From: an uncultured Eubacteriales bacterium
GTDB lineage: Bacteria; Bacillota; Clostridia; Christensenellales; Aristaeellaceae
Length of the DNA stretch: 64,000 nt
Assembly: GCA_902801765.1 (NCBI GenBank)
Contig: CADCJO010000003.1
Span: forward strand, 1-64,000
Direction: 5' to 3'
Shown here: positions 27,618-35,930 of the stretch, piece after piece
Layout: the number at the start of each line of letters is the position of its first letter
Position numbering within the stretch: the stretch's first letter is position 1
Notes under the pieces: model-generated
Seen by the model: only the letters and a program-made list of their open reading frames with translations
Database searches by the model: none
Told to the model about the DNA's origin: nothing
Position numbers and translations under genes: made by a program

Positions 27618-29003
27618 TTACGAATCTCCATGCAGCTGCATCTGCTCGTTCAGCAGGTTGATATTCCCGCAGCCCATGGTGAGCACCAGGTCACCGGGCT
27701 GCCAATGAGCGCGGAGATACTTTTCCGTATCGTCAAAGGTGGGCGTGTGCACCGCGTCAATGCCGTGGGCGCGCATCCCCTCCACCACCATTTCGGCCTT
27801 GATGTCGCCGGGGTCTTTTTCCCGGGCGGCGAAAATATCCGTCACCAGGGTGTAATCGGCAGCTTCCGTGCAGGTCAGATAATCCTGAAACAGGCCCTTC
27901 ACCCGGCTGTAGGTGTGGGGCTGCATCACGGCCCAAAGATGATTGGGATGCTGCATCTTCGCCACGCTGAGCGCCGCTTTCATTTCCGTGGGATTGTGGC
28001 CGTAATCGTGGTACATCTTCACGCCGTCGATAATGCCGGTCAGCTCAAAGCGCCGATGCACGCCCGCGAAACGGTTCAGGGATTCCGCGATTTTTTCCGG
28101 TTCCACACCCACCACGTGCGCCGCCGCGAAGGCTGCCAGGGAATTCAGCACGTTGAAGCTGCCAGCGACCTTGAGTTCGATATGCGTCAGCTTTTTCCCC
28201 CGGAACATCAGGTCATACCGGGGACAGCCGGTGTCGTTATAAGTCAGGTTTTCGGGATAATAATCGTTGCCCGGCTCCATGCCGAAGGTGCGGCAGTCGC
28301 AGGACAGGCGGGTAAATAACCGCAGAATGCGCCGGTCCTCGCCCCAGCCCAGGGCCACGCCGTGGGGCGGCAGCAGGGACAGGAACTTGCCGAAGGCCCG
28401 CTCGATGTCGTGAATGTCCTTGTACCAGTCCAGGTGGTCTTCCTCGATGTTCAGCACCACCGCCACTGTGGGGTGCATTTCCAGAAAACTGCCGTGGAAT
28501 TCGCAGGCCTCCGCCACGAACACGTCCTTGCCTCCGACGCGGCTGCCGCCGCCCAGGGCGTCCAGCCGTCCGCCGAAGCTGACCGTTGGGTCGAGGCCGC
28601 ACTCCAGCATCGTTTCCGCGATCATGGAGGAGGTGGTGGTTTTGCCGTGGGTGCCGCTGATGCAGATGGCATTCTTGTGCCCCCGCATCAATTGGCCCAG
28701 CAGAATGGAGCGCTCCATTTCGGGAATGCCCAGACGCTTAGCCTCCTGCCGCTCAGGATTTTCCGGAGAAATGGCAGCGGAAAAAATCAGCAGCTTCGCG
28801 CCGTGGACGTTCTCCGCTTTATGGCCAACAGAAATATCAATGCCCAGGTTCCGCAGCCGCTCCACCGCGTGGGAATTGGCGTTGTCCGAACCCGTGACGG
28901 TATAGCCTTCCTTGAACAGCATTTCGGCCAGCCCGCTCATGCTGCTGCCGCCGATGCCGATCATGTGCACATGCTGGCCCTGATAATCCAAAATGTCGAT
29001 CAT
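27618..29003 (-). CDS. murC: UDP-N-acetylmuramate--L-alanine ligase
   Basis: MurC adds L-Ala to UDP-MurNAc in the cytoplasm, the first step of the peptidoglycan stem peptide. The 461-residue product has the nucleotide-binding start HMIGIGGSSMSGLAEM, the ATP loop SGTHGKTTTSSMIAE, and NIEEDHLDWY and YHDYGHNPTEMKAAL, all conserved in Mur ligases. AGGTGG precedes the ATG at 29003; a longer ORF to 29147 reads through the promoter. It stands alone, away from the ftsZ/murA cluster at 53-59 kb. Confidence 0.95.
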   Translation of the reverse strand: MIDILDYQGQHVHMIGIGGSSMSGLAEMLFKEGYTVTGSDNANSHAVERLRNLGIDISVGHKAENVHGAKLLIFSAAISPENPERQEAKRLGIPEMERSILLGQLMRGHKNAICISGTHGKTTTSSMIAETMLECGLDPTVSFGGRLDALGGGSRVGGKDVFVAEACEFHGSFLEMHPTVAVVLNIEEDHLDWYKDIHDIERAFGKFLSLLPPHGVALGWGEDRRILRLFTRLSCDCRTFGMEPGNDYYPENLTYNDTGCPRYDLMFRGKKLTHIELKVAGSFNVLNSLAAFAAAHVVGVEPEKIAESLNRFAGVHRRFELTGIIDGVKMYHDYGHNPTEMKAALSVAKMQHPNHLWAVMQPHTYSRVKGLFQDYLTCTEAADYTLVTDIFAAREKDPGDIKAEMVVEGMRAHGIDAVHTPTFDDTEKYLRAHWQPGDLVLTMGCGNINLLNEQMQLHGDS

Positions 29004-29036
29004 GCTCCACCTCAAATATCCGTTCTTTGCCCCTCT

Positions 29037-29066
29037 ATTATACGACGGAAACGGGGCAAATATCAA
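29037..29066 (-). promoter_or_regulatory. Sigma-A promoter of murC
   Basis: The minus strand has TTGATA, an 18-nt spacer and TATAAT, 34 nt before the murC ATG. Confidence 0.7.
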
Positions 29067-29118
29067 GAGGCAGGCGGGTTGGGAAACAGAAAAGTTCCGT
29101 CCTTTTTCCCTCCCGGGA

Positions 29119-29147
29119 TTGACAAGCGCCGAACGGGGCATTATCAT
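29119..29147 (+). promoter_or_regulatory. Promoter of the GNAT acetyltransferase gene
   Basis: TTGACA, a 17-nt spacer and TATCAT lie 26 nt before the ATG, divergent from the murC promoter. Confidence 0.55.
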
Positions 29148-29173
29148 GAAGGGGACGGAAGGAGAGATGGGCC

Positions 29174-29716
29174 ATGTATGAAGGGCGGCTGGTGCGCCTG
29201 CGAGCGTTTGACAACAGCGATTTGATGCACCTGATGACCTACGCCAACGACTATGAAGTGATGCGCGGCGCCTCGGGGGCCATCCTGTACCCCTCTACCG
29301 TGGACGACGCCGCCCGCGATATGGGCAAGAACACCAGCTTCACCTCCGGCGAATATCAATTCGCCATCGAAATCAAAGAGACCAGCCGCTTCATCGGCCA
29401 ATGCGGGTTCGTGAAGGTGAACTGGAAAAACCGGGTGGCCGAGCTGGCCATTCTGATCGGTGAAAAAGACTGCCGCGGCAAGGGCTACGGCGCCGACGCC
29501 ATCCGGACGCTATGTACCTTCGGCTTCATGGAAATGAACCTGCACAAGATCAAGGCCGTCGTGTTTGACTTTAACGAGCCCGCCCTGCGCTGCTACGAAA
29601 AATGCGGCTTTGTGCGGGAAGGCGTCCTGAAGCAGGAAATCTTCCGCGAAGGCGCGTATCACGACGTGGTCAGCATGGCGCTGTTACAAGACGGGGGATT
29701 AGGGATTAGCGTATAA
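29174..29716 (+). CDS. GNAT N-acetyltransferase, RimJ/RimL type
   Basis: The 180-residue protein opens LVRLRAFDNSDLMHLMTYAN, as RimJ/RimL-type enzymes do. It has the acetyl-CoA-binding motif A (AILIGEKDCRGKGYGADAIR) and the motif B region (LHKIKAVVFDFNEPALRCYE KCGF). GAAGGAG lies upstream of the ATG. The acceptor could be a protein N-terminus, a polyamine or a small amine; sequence does not tell. Confidence 0.87.
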   Translation: MYEGRLVRLRAFDNSDLMHLMTYANDYEVMRGASGAILYPSTVDDAARDMGKNTSFTSGEYQFAIEIKETSRFIGQCGFVKVNWKNRVAELAILIGEKDCRGKGYGADAIRTLCTFGFMEMNLHKIKAVVFDFNEPALRCYEKCGFVREGVLKQEIFREGAYHDVVSMALLQDGGLGISV

Positions 29717-29837
29717 GACGTTGGCAGAAAAACGGAGAAATCAATGATTGCTGTCGTACACCCTATACCCAATTCATCATATTTATTCATTGACAGTTAA
29801 TATTCAGTCAAGTCGATTTCAATCGAGTAATTTCATT

Positions 29838-29975
29838 GTCATCCCGAGCGGAACGGAGCGAGAGCGGAGTGGAGTCGAGGGATCTGAGAGAAACACACTC
29901 ATCCAAGCAACGTGATTCCCAGCTCCCAGGTCCCTCGACTCCGTTCCGCTCTCGCTCCACTCCGCTCGGGATGAC
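29838..29975. mobile_element. 138-bp ORF-less inverted-repeat element (GTCATCCCGA family)
   Basis: Both ends read GTCATCCCGAGCGGA inward and stay complementary for about 50 bp, through GAGTCGAGGGA(C/T)CTG. The roughly 35-bp middle contains TCCAAGCAACG. The ends match those of the two GIY-YIG elements at 60813 and 63262, so this looks like a non-autonomous derivative. A further short inverted repeat (TTCAGTCAAG/CTTGACTGAA) lies about 25 nt outside each end. It fills most of the interval between the GNAT gene and prmA. Confidence 0.75.
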
Positions 29976-30038
29976 ACTGGTTTTGATTCGTTGCTAAAGC
30001 TTGACTGAACAGTTACCATTGAAGTAAAAGGAGAAAGC

Positions 30039-30971
30039 ATGATGGAATACACAGAAGTCACCATTTCCACCACCACGCGGGGATCGGAAATCGTATCGGA
30101 TATCCTGCTGCGCCTGGGCGCTGCGGGCACGCAAATCTTAGATAGGGCCGATTTGCCCGACCCCAGCAAACCCACCGCTAATTGGGAATTGATGGACCAG
30201 TCCGTCATCGACGCCATGCCGGAGGACGTACAGGTGAAGGCGTGGTTTGACGAAGACAGCCTGAAAGCCATCATCGGTTCCCTGCGGGAACAGCTGGCGC
30301 TGGTGAAAAATCCCGATATGGGCACGTTGAACGTGACGATGCAGGGCGTCAAGGAAGAGGACTGGGCGGAAAACTGGAAGCAGTATTACAAGCCCTTCCG
30401 CATCGGCGCGCACATGGTGGTCAAGCCCACCTGGGAGCCCTGGGACACCCAGCCCGGCGACCTGATCATCGAGATCGACCCCGGCATGGCCTTCGGCACC
30501 GGCACCCACGAAACCACCGCCATGTGCGTGGGCCTGATCGAAAAGTATTACAAGAGCGGCACGCTGCTGGACGTGGGCACGGGCAGCGGCATTCTGGCCA
30601 TCGCCGCCGCGCGTCTGGGCGCGGACGACGTGGTCGCCGTGGACATTGACCCCGACGCCGTGCGCGTGGCGAAGGAAAATGTGGCCCACAACGGTCTGGA
30701 AAAATCCATTGACGTGCGCAAGGGCGATCTGCTGCAAGGGCTTTCCCAGCAGTTCGATTTCGCTGTCGCCAACATCCTGGCCCCCGTCATCTGTATGCTG
30801 GCCGCGCCGCTGAAAAAGCACCTGACGCCCGGCGGTATCTTCGTCTGTTCCGGTATCATCGCCGAAGCTGAGCAGGACGTGAACGACGCCCTGCTGAAAG
30901 CCGGCTATACCATCGACGAAGTACAGCATAAGGGCGATTGGGTCGCCTTCGCCTGTCATGTGGAACGATAA
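30039..30971 (+). CDS. prmA: Ribosomal protein L11 methyltransferase
   Basis: PrmA trimethylates lysines and the N-terminus of ribosomal protein L11 using S-adenosylmethionine. The 310-residue product has the usual N-terminal substrate-recognition domain, then the methyltransferase fold: DPGMAFGTGTHETTAMC, LLDVGTGSGILAIAAARLGA, VVAVDIDPDAV and the NILAPVI motif. AAAGGAGA precedes two adjacent ATGs (30039, 30042); either may be used. It ends in front of the palindrome E1 and the hairpin at 31056-31090. Confidence 0.94.
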   Translation: MMEYTEVTISTTTRGSEIVSDILLRLGAAGTQILDRADLPDPSKPTANWELMDQSVIDAMPEDVQVKAWFDEDSLKAIIGSLREQLALVKNPDMGTLNVTMQGVKEEDWAENWKQYYKPFRIGAHMVVKPTWEPWDTQPGDLIIEIDPGMAFGTGTHETTAMCVGLIEKYYKSGTLLDVGTGSGILAIAAARLGADDVVAVDIDPDAVRVAKENVAHNGLEKSIDVRKGDLLQGLSQQFDFAVANILAPVICMLAAPLKKHLTPGGIFVCSGIIAEAEQDVNDALLKAGYTIDEVQHKGDWVAFACHVER

Positions 30972-30979
30972 AAAAGATT

Positions 30980-31043
30980 TCTGGGGGAAACCGCTCTTTG
31001 CAGCCCAAAGAGCGGTTTCCCCCAGACCCCCTTCCGAGAAAGG
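30980..31043. repeat. Palindromic repeat E1
   Basis: CTGGGGGAAACCGCTCTTTG and CAAAGAGCGGTTTCCCCCAG form a near-perfect 20-bp hairpin, followed by the conserved tail ACCCCCTTCCGAGAAAG. It lies 9 nt after the prmA stop codon. Confidence 0.85.
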
Positions 31044-31055
31044 CAAAACCTTTTT

Positions 31056-31090
31056 AAAACTCCTTCGCCATTAAAACGCGAAGGAGTTTT
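31056..31090. terminator. Bidirectional terminator between prmA and hisIE
   Basis: AAAACTCCTTCGC and GCGAAGGAGTTTT surround a short AT loop between the convergent ends of prmA and the his operon. Confidence 0.75.
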
Positions 31091-31094
31091 GCTT

Positions 31095-31739
31095 TTATTG
31101 CATTTTTTCCTGCTTCACTTTGTGATCCACCACATGGCGGCTGGCCAACTGGGCGAAAATGTCCTTGGGCTCGATGCCCATTTCCACCATCAGCACCATG
31201 ACATGATAGGCCAGGTCGGAGATTTCAAAGATGGTTTCCGCCTTGTCGCCGCCCTTGCCCGCCACGATCACCTCGGTGCATTCCTCCCCCACCTTTTTCA
31301 GAATTTTGTCGATGCCCTTCTGGTACAGATAAGTGGTGTAGCTGCCCTCCTTGGGGTGGGTCTTGCGGCCCTTGAGCAGTTCATACAGGGCTTCCATGGA
31401 AAAATCCTGTTGGGTTTCGCTCTGGTACAAGGGGTTAAAGAAGCAGCTTTCGCTGCCGGTGTGGCAGGCGGGGCCTTTTTTGATCACCTCCACCACCAGC
31501 GCGTCCAGATCGCAGTCCGCCTTGATCGTCACGATCTCCTGGGTGTTGCCGCTGGTTTCGCCCTTGCGCCAAAGCTGCTGGCGGGAACGGGAGAAAAAGC
31601 AGGTGCGGCCTTCCCGCATGGAGATTTCCAGGGATTCTCGGTTCATGTACGCCACCGTCAGCACCTGCTTGGAAAAGTAGTCCTGCACCACGGCGGGGAT
31701 CAAACCTTTTTCGTCAAACTTCAAATCATCAATATTCAT
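31095..31739 (-). CDS. hisIE: Bifunctional phosphoribosyl-AMP cyclohydrolase / phosphoribosyl-ATP diphosphatase
   Basis: The 214-residue fusion performs steps 2 and 3 of histidine synthesis. The N-terminal HisI part has VLTVAYMNRESLEISMREG, WRKGETSGNTQEIV and the metal site DCDLDALVV; GPACHTGSESCF closes it. The C-terminal HisE part has LYELLKGRKTHPKEGSYTTY and KVGEECTEVIVAGKGG. GGAGGAG lies inside the end of hisF, 3 nt away, so the two are coupled. It is the last gene of the operon. Confidence 0.95.
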   Translation of the reverse strand: MNIDDLKFDEKGLIPAVVQDYFSKQVLTVAYMNRESLEISMREGRTCFFSRSRQQLWRKGETSGNTQEIVTIKADCDLDALVVEVIKKGPACHTGSESCFFNPLYQSETQQDFSMEALYELLKGRKTHPKEGSYTTYLYQKGIDKILKKVGEECTEVIVAGKGGDKAETIFEISDLAYHVMVLMVEMGIEPKDIFAQLASRHVVDHKVKQEKMQ

Positions 31740-31742
31740 TGC

Positions 31743-32516
31743 TTATTTCTCCTCCCGTAAAATGCGCATCGGGATGCCCTGCTCCGCCAAGTACCGTTTT
31801 AAGTCCGGCAGGGGCACTTCCTTCCGGTGGAAGATGGACGCGGCCAGTCCGGCGTCCACCTGGGGCACAGCTTCAAAAAGAGTTTTGAAATCCTCCATTT
31901 TTCCCGCGCCGCCGGAGGCGATGATGGGTATGGTGACCTGTTTTGCCATCGCCGCCAGCATTTCCAGGTCGAACCCCTGCTTCACGCCGTCGGTGTCGAT
32001 GCTGTTTACCACAAGCTCGCCCGCGCCGCGTTCCTGACCGTCGTGGGCCCATTGCAGGGCGTCGATGCCGGTGTCCACCCGCCCGCCCTTGGCGAAGATG
32101 CGGAATTGACCGTCCACCCGCTTCACGTCCATGCTCAGCACCACGCATTGGTCGCCGTACCGCTTGGCGGCGCGGTCGATGAGCGATGGATCGCGGATAG
32201 CCCCGGAGTTGACGCTCACCTTGTCCGCCCCGCAGGACAGCACCCGCTCAAAGTCGCTGACCTCATTGATCCCGCCGCCTACTGTCAGCGGGATGAACAC
32301 CTGGGCCGCCGTGCGTTTCAGGATGTCCGTGAACAGGCCCCGGCCCTCGAAGGATGCGGTAATATCGTAAAACACCAATTCGTCCGCGCCGGTATCGTTG
32401 TAGTACTTCGCCATCTCCACCGGGTCGGCCACGTCCTGGATGCCCTCAAAGTTGGTGCCCTTCACCACCCGCCCGTTCCGCACGTCCAGGCAGGGAATGA
32501 TTCTTTTGGCGATCAT
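31743..32516 (-). CDS. hisF: Imidazole glycerol phosphate synthase, cyclase subunit
   Basis: HisF is the (beta-alpha)8 barrel that closes the imidazole ring with ammonia from HisH. The 257-residue product begins MIAKRIIPCLDVRNGRVVKG and has DPVEMAKYYNDTGADELVFY, LTVGGGI and IPIIASGGAGK. D11 in CLDV and the later aspartate (near NSIDTDGVKQGFD) are the catalytic pair. AGAGGT precedes the ATG at 32516. An intergenic palindrome (E2) separates it from hisA, so it may not be directly coupled. Confidence 0.95.
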   Translation of the reverse strand: MIAKRIIPCLDVRNGRVVKGTNFEGIQDVADPVEMAKYYNDTGADELVFYDITASFEGRGLFTDILKRTAAQVFIPLTVGGGINEVSDFERVLSCGADKVSVNSGAIRDPSLIDRAAKRYGDQCVVLSMDVKRVDGQFRIFAKGGRVDTGIDALQWAHDGQERGAGELVVNSIDTDGVKQGFDLEMLAAMAKQVTIPIIASGGAGKMEDFKTLFEAVPQVDAGLAASIFHRKEVPLPDLKRYLAEQGIPMRILREEK

Positions 32517-32529
32517 GTTATACCTCTTC

Positions 32530-32594
32530 TGTGGGGGAAACCGCTCTTTGGAGGCCAAAGAGCGGTTTCCCCCACACCCCCTTCCGAGAAAGCC
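32530..32594. repeat. Palindromic repeat E2, inside the his operon
   Basis: GTGGGGGAAACCGCTCTTTG and CAAAGAGCGGTTTCCCCCAC pair fully, with a GAGGC-like loop and the tail ACCCCCTTCCGAGAAAGCC. It stands between hisA and hisF with its palindrome ending 14 nt before the hisF start codon. Confidence 0.85.
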
Positions 32595-32631
32595 GTAAAG
32601 GGGTGGATGCTCTTCGGCACCGTTCAAATGG

Positions 32632-33348
32632 TTATGATTTCGCTGCTTTCAATGCTTCTTCCAATGTCATTCTTCCATCATACAACGCTTTACCGATGAT
32701 GGCAGCGTAAAGATTCAGCTTTGCCAGAGCAGCCACATCGTCCGGGCTCGACACCCCGCCTGAAGCGACGATCCGCAGCCCTGGAATGCTGTTCAGCTGT
32801 TCATAGGCGGCCACGTTCGGCCCCTGCAGTTTCCCGTCCCGGCTGATATCGGTATAGATCACGGTGTCGATGCCGCGCCGGGGCAGGCTTTCCACGAAGT
32901 CAAAGGCGACAATATCCGTGACCGTTTTCCAGCCGTGAATCGCCACGAAGCCGTTCTTAGCATCCACTCCCGCAGCCACCTGACCGGGATACCGCTTTGC
33001 CAGCGCCTCCATCAATTCAGGCTTTTCGATGGCGGCGGAGCCAAGAATGACCCGGGCTACGCCCGCATCCAGGTAGCGCCTGGCGCTGGCCTCGTCCCGC
33101 ACGCCGCCGCCCACTTCCAGCTTGAGTCCGCTTTCGGCAGCCAGCTTCTGGATGACCGCCAGGTTTTTCTGCGCGCCGTCCTTGGCCGCGTCCAGGTCCA
33201 CCACATGCAGGTATTCCGCGCCCGCTTCCCTGTACGCCTTGGCGACGGAAAGGGGATCATTTCCATAAACGGTCATGCGGTCGTAGTCGCCTTCCACCAG
33301 CCGCACCACCTGGCCGTCCCGCAAATCAATGGCCGGAAAAATCAGCAT
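32632..33348 (-). CDS. hisA: ProFAR isomerase
   Basis: HisA isomerises the aminoaldose ProFAR to PRFAR, step 4 of histidine synthesis. The 238-residue barrel has the start FPAIDLRDGQVVRLVEGDYD, VGGGVRDEASARRYLDAGV, and IYTDISRDGKLQGPN with the second catalytic aspartate. GGGAGGA precedes the ATG, and the reading frame overlaps hisH by 7 nt. Confidence 0.95.
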   Translation of the reverse strand: MLIFPAIDLRDGQVVRLVEGDYDRMTVYGNDPLSVAKAYREAGAEYLHVVDLDAAKDGAQKNLAVIQKLAAESGLKLEVGGGVRDEASARRYLDAGVARVILGSAAIEKPELMEALAKRYPGQVAAGVDAKNGFVAIHGWKTVTDIVAFDFVESLPRRGIDTVIYTDISRDGKLQGPNVAAYEQLNSIPGLRIVASGGVSSPDDVAALAKLNLYAAIIGKALYDGRMTLEEALKAAKS

Positions 33349-33959
33349 AGCGAATCCTCCCCGAAGGCTTTGAGCATTTTCAATCCCACCGGGCCGCTCT
33401 TTTCCGGATGGAACTGCGCCCCGAACACATTGCCCTGCTGCACCAGTCCCGGCACCATCACGCCGTATTCCGACGCGGCCTTCACCGCGTCCCCCGCGCC
33501 CTTGGCGTAGAAGGAATGAACGTAATACACGCTATCCCCCTCCTGAATGCCGCGAAGCAGCGGGCTGTCGCCCAGGATACGCAGCCCGTTCCAGCCGATG
33601 TGGGGCACCTTCAGGCTGCCGGGAATGTCCTCCTTCAGCGGGCAGATTTCTCCGGGCAGCAGCGACAATCCCTCATGCTCGCCGTACTCATAGCTTTTTT
33701 GAAACAGCAGCTGCATGCCCAGGCAGATGCCCAGCAGCGGCGCGCCTGCCTTGGCCTTCTGAACCACCAGCGCGTCCATGCCCGTTTCCCGGAGCTTCTG
33801 CCGCGCGTCCCCAAACGCGCCCACGCCAGGCAGAATGATTTTATCGGCAGCCATAATCTCTTCCGGGTTCCTGGTCACTTTGTTTTCGATTCCCAGGAAG
33901 GACAGGGAATGGCTGAGGGAATAGAGATTTCCAACGCCGTAGTCAATGATAGCGATCAA
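33342..33959 (-). CDS. hisH: Imidazole glycerol phosphate synthase, glutaminase subunit
   Basis: HisH supplies ammonia to HisF. The 205-residue class I amidotransferase has the nucleophile elbow PLLGICLGMQLLF (Cys near residue 80), VPHIGWNGL, and the His/Glu pair in GNVFGAQFHPEKSG. The start is TTG at 33959 preceded by AAGGGG; no ATG is available nearby. Weak initiation may matter because a 340-nt gap carrying a repeat element separates it from hisB. Confidence 0.94.
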   Translation of the reverse strand: MIAIIDYGVGNLYSLSHSLSFLGIENKVTRNPEEIMAADKIILPGVGAFGDARQKLRETGMDALVVQKAKAGAPLLGICLGMQLLFQKSYEYGEHEGLSLLPGEICPLKEDIPGSLKVPHIGWNGLRILGDSPLLRGIQEGDSVYYVHSFYAKGAGDAVKAASEYGVMVPGLVQQGNVFGAQFHPEKSGPVGLKMLKAFGEDSLC

Positions 33960-33982
33960 TGCGATTGCCCCTTTTTCGTACC

Positions 33983-34010
33983 GTAGGGGCGGATATTATC
34001 CGCCCGCTAC
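33983..34010. repeat. Short palindrome GTAGGGGCGGATA/TATCCGCCCGCTAC
   Basis: A near-perfect palindrome sits just upstream of hisH. No T-run follows, so it is not a normal terminator. It lies in the same gap as the 139-bp element and may be another dispersed repeat. Confidence 0.55.
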
Positions 34011-34078
34011 CTGTAAATCATTGCGCAGAATGATTGCTGTTGCTTCATCGAGTTACTGTATAGCTCGAAACTTACACT

Positions 34079-34217
34079 GTCATCCCGACCGAAGCGGAGC
34101 GCCAGCGCAGCGGAGTGGAGGGACCCCAGAGTAACACTTTCAGCCAAGCAATGCTATATCAGCCTTTCAGGTCCCTCGACTACGGATCGCGTCCCGCTCA
34201 CCTTCGCTCGGGATGAC
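34079..34217. mobile_element. 139-bp ORF-less inverted-repeat element inside the his operon
   Basis: The left end GTCATCCCGACCGAAG and right end CTTCGCTCGGGATGAC are inverted repeats that match the GIY-YIG elements. The middle contains GCCAAGCAATGCTATAT, similar to TCCAAGCAACGTGATT in the copy at 29838, which shows common ancestry. It separates hisB from hisH and is the main reason for the 340-nt gap between them; no promoter or gene is apparent in the rest of that gap. Confidence 0.72.
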
Positions 34218-34299
34218 ATCAGAAGTATTGAAAGAAAAATATCTTCTTCAATTGCGAAGGTCTTTTTCTTAACTTGACAATATTGCCATGAGGTGATTT

Positions 34300-34887
34300 T
34301 TACAGAATCCCCTTCGACGAGGGTGTCTCCCCCGCCCGGCTTGGGTCAATAGCGACGGCCTGCTTTAAAGCCCTTCCCAGGCCCTTGAACATGGCCTCGA
34401 TGATGTGGTGGGTATTTTCCCCGGCCAGCTGGTGGAAGTGGAGGCATGCTTTGGCGTTGCGCACAAAGCCCAGCATAAATTCCTTCACCAGCTCGGTGTC
34501 GAAGGTGCCTACCTTCTCCGTGAGCAGCTGCACCTGATACCCCAACGTGTCCCGGCCGCTTAGGTCAATGGCCACCAGCACCAGGGCTTCGTCCATGGGC
34601 AAGAGGAAATTTCCATACCGGGTGATGCCCTTCTTGTCGCCCAGAGCATCGGCCAGCGCCTGGCCCAGGGCGATGCCAATGTCCTCCACGGAATGGTGAT
34701 CGTCCACCCAGGTATCGCCTTTGCAGCGAACGGTCAGATCAAACCCGCTGTGAAAGGCAAGCAGCTCCAGCATGTGGTTCAAAAAGCCCACGCCGGTGTC
34801 AATCTCCGCTTTGCCCGCGCCGTCCAGGTTCAGGGAAAGCTGGATGTCCGTCTCTTTAGTCTTTCGGGAAATGGACGCCTGTCTCAT
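34300..34887 (-). CDS. hisB: Imidazoleglycerol-phosphate dehydratase
   Basis: HisB removes water from imidazoleglycerol phosphate. The 195-residue monofunctional form has both His-rich manganese sites, TGVGFLNHMLELLAFHSGFD and WVDDHHSVEDIGIALGQAL, and later ENTHHIIEAMFKGLGRALKQ. It overlaps hisC by 4 nt (ATGA). The C-terminus ends SSKGIL, near family length. The histidinol-phosphatase domain found in enterobacterial HisB is absent, and no separate phosphatase gene is seen in the operon. Confidence 0.96.
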   Translation of the reverse strand: MRQASISRKTKETDIQLSLNLDGAGKAEIDTGVGFLNHMLELLAFHSGFDLTVRCKGDTWVDDHHSVEDIGIALGQALADALGDKKGITRYGNFLLPMDEALVLVAIDLSGRDTLGYQVQLLTEKVGTFDTELVKEFMLGFVRNAKACLHFHQLAGENTHHIIEAMFKGLGRALKQAVAIDPSRAGETPSSKGIL

Positions 34888-35930
34888 GGCAAAATCTCCT
34901 TGGTCGCCTGAATCAGCGCTTCCATCTGCGCCTTCGTGCCGATGGTGATGCGCGTGAAATTCTTGGTTCGGGGCATATCAAAATACCGAACCAGAATGTT
35001 TCTTTCCCGCAGGGCTTTTTGATACGCCGCGCCGCTTATGCCGGGCGCGCTGGCAAAGAGGAAATTGGTTTTGCTGTCCAACACGGTAAACCCCAGGGAA
35101 AGGAGCTGCTGCGCCGTCCATTCCCTCGTTTCCATGATGGCGCTGCGGCAGGCTTCAAAGTAATCCGGCTGCATCAGCGCCGCCGCCCCCGCCGCCTGGG
35201 TGAGGGTGTTCACGTTGTAGGGATGGAAGGAAAAGCGCACCCGGTTCAGATCGTCGATCAGCGTGGCGCTGCCCATGGCAAAGCCCAGCCGCGCCCCGGC
35301 CAGCTGACGGGACTTGGAAAACGTACGGATGACCAACACATTGTCATATTCAGGAAGAAGCGCCAACGCGCTGTCCGCACCGAAATCCACATAGGCTTCG
35401 TCCACAATGACCACCTGATCGGGATTCTTTTCAGCGATTTCTTGGATGGCGGAAAGGGGCAGGGCTTTCCCCGTGGGGGCGTTGGGGTTGGCGATGACAA
35501 TGCAGCGGTCGTTGCCTTGATAATCAGATATATCGATGCTGAAATCCTCAGTCAACGGAATGATCTTCGCGTCCAGGCCGTACAGTTCTGCCCACACGGG
35601 ATAGAAGCCGTAAGTAATGTCCGGAAACGCCAAGCCGCTCCCGCCAAAGGCCTGAAACGCGAAGGCCAGGATTTCATCGGAACCGTTGCTGACGGTGATC
35701 TGATTGTCCTGCAAACCGTAGGTTTCAGCCAGCAGTTTTATCAGCTTCGCGGCGGAAAGATCATTATACAATTGCAGACTGTCCGCCGCTTCCGCCACAG
35801 CCTCCTTCACGCCCGGAGCGGGCGGAAAGGGGCTTTCGTTGGTGTTCAGCTTGATCAGCTTCACTTTGGGCTGTTCGCCGGGCACGTAGGGGGCCAGGGC
35901 TTGCAGCCGGGCGCTCAAAAATCTGCTCAT
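34884..35930 (-). CDS. hisC: Histidinol-phosphate aminotransferase
   Basis: The 348-residue PLP enzyme makes histidinol phosphate. Visible are the NTNESPFPPAPGV substrate segment, NGSDEILAFAFQAF, VIANPNAPTGKALP, the PLP lysine region RTFSKSRQLAGARLGFAMG, and the C-terminal NILVRYFDMP. The ATG overlaps the hisD stop codon by 4 nt, with GGAGAAC just upstream, so translation is coupled. Confidence 0.95.
   Translation of the reverse strand: MSRFLSARLQALAPYVPGEQPKVKLIKLNTNESPFPPAPGVKEAVAEAADSLQLYNDLSAAKLIKLLAETYGLQDNQITVSNGSDEILAFAFQAFGGSGLAFPDITYGFYPVWAELYGLDAKIIPLTEDFSIDISDYQGNDRCIVIANPNAPTGKALPLSAIQEIAEKNPDQVVIVDEAYVDFGADSALALLPEYDNVLVIRTFSKSRQLAGARLGFAMGSATLIDDLNRVRFSFHPYNVNTLTQAAGAAALMQPDYFEACRSAIMETREWTAQQLLSLGFTVLDSKTNFLFASAPGISGAAYQKALRERNILVRYFDMPRTKNFTRITIGTKAQMEALIQATKEILP

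Noticed and set aside
30980..31043. Palindrome E1 as an ordinary terminator of prmA
   Set aside because: It has no T-run and recurs at three other places including inside an operon; a separate terminator-like hairpin lies at 31056-31090.
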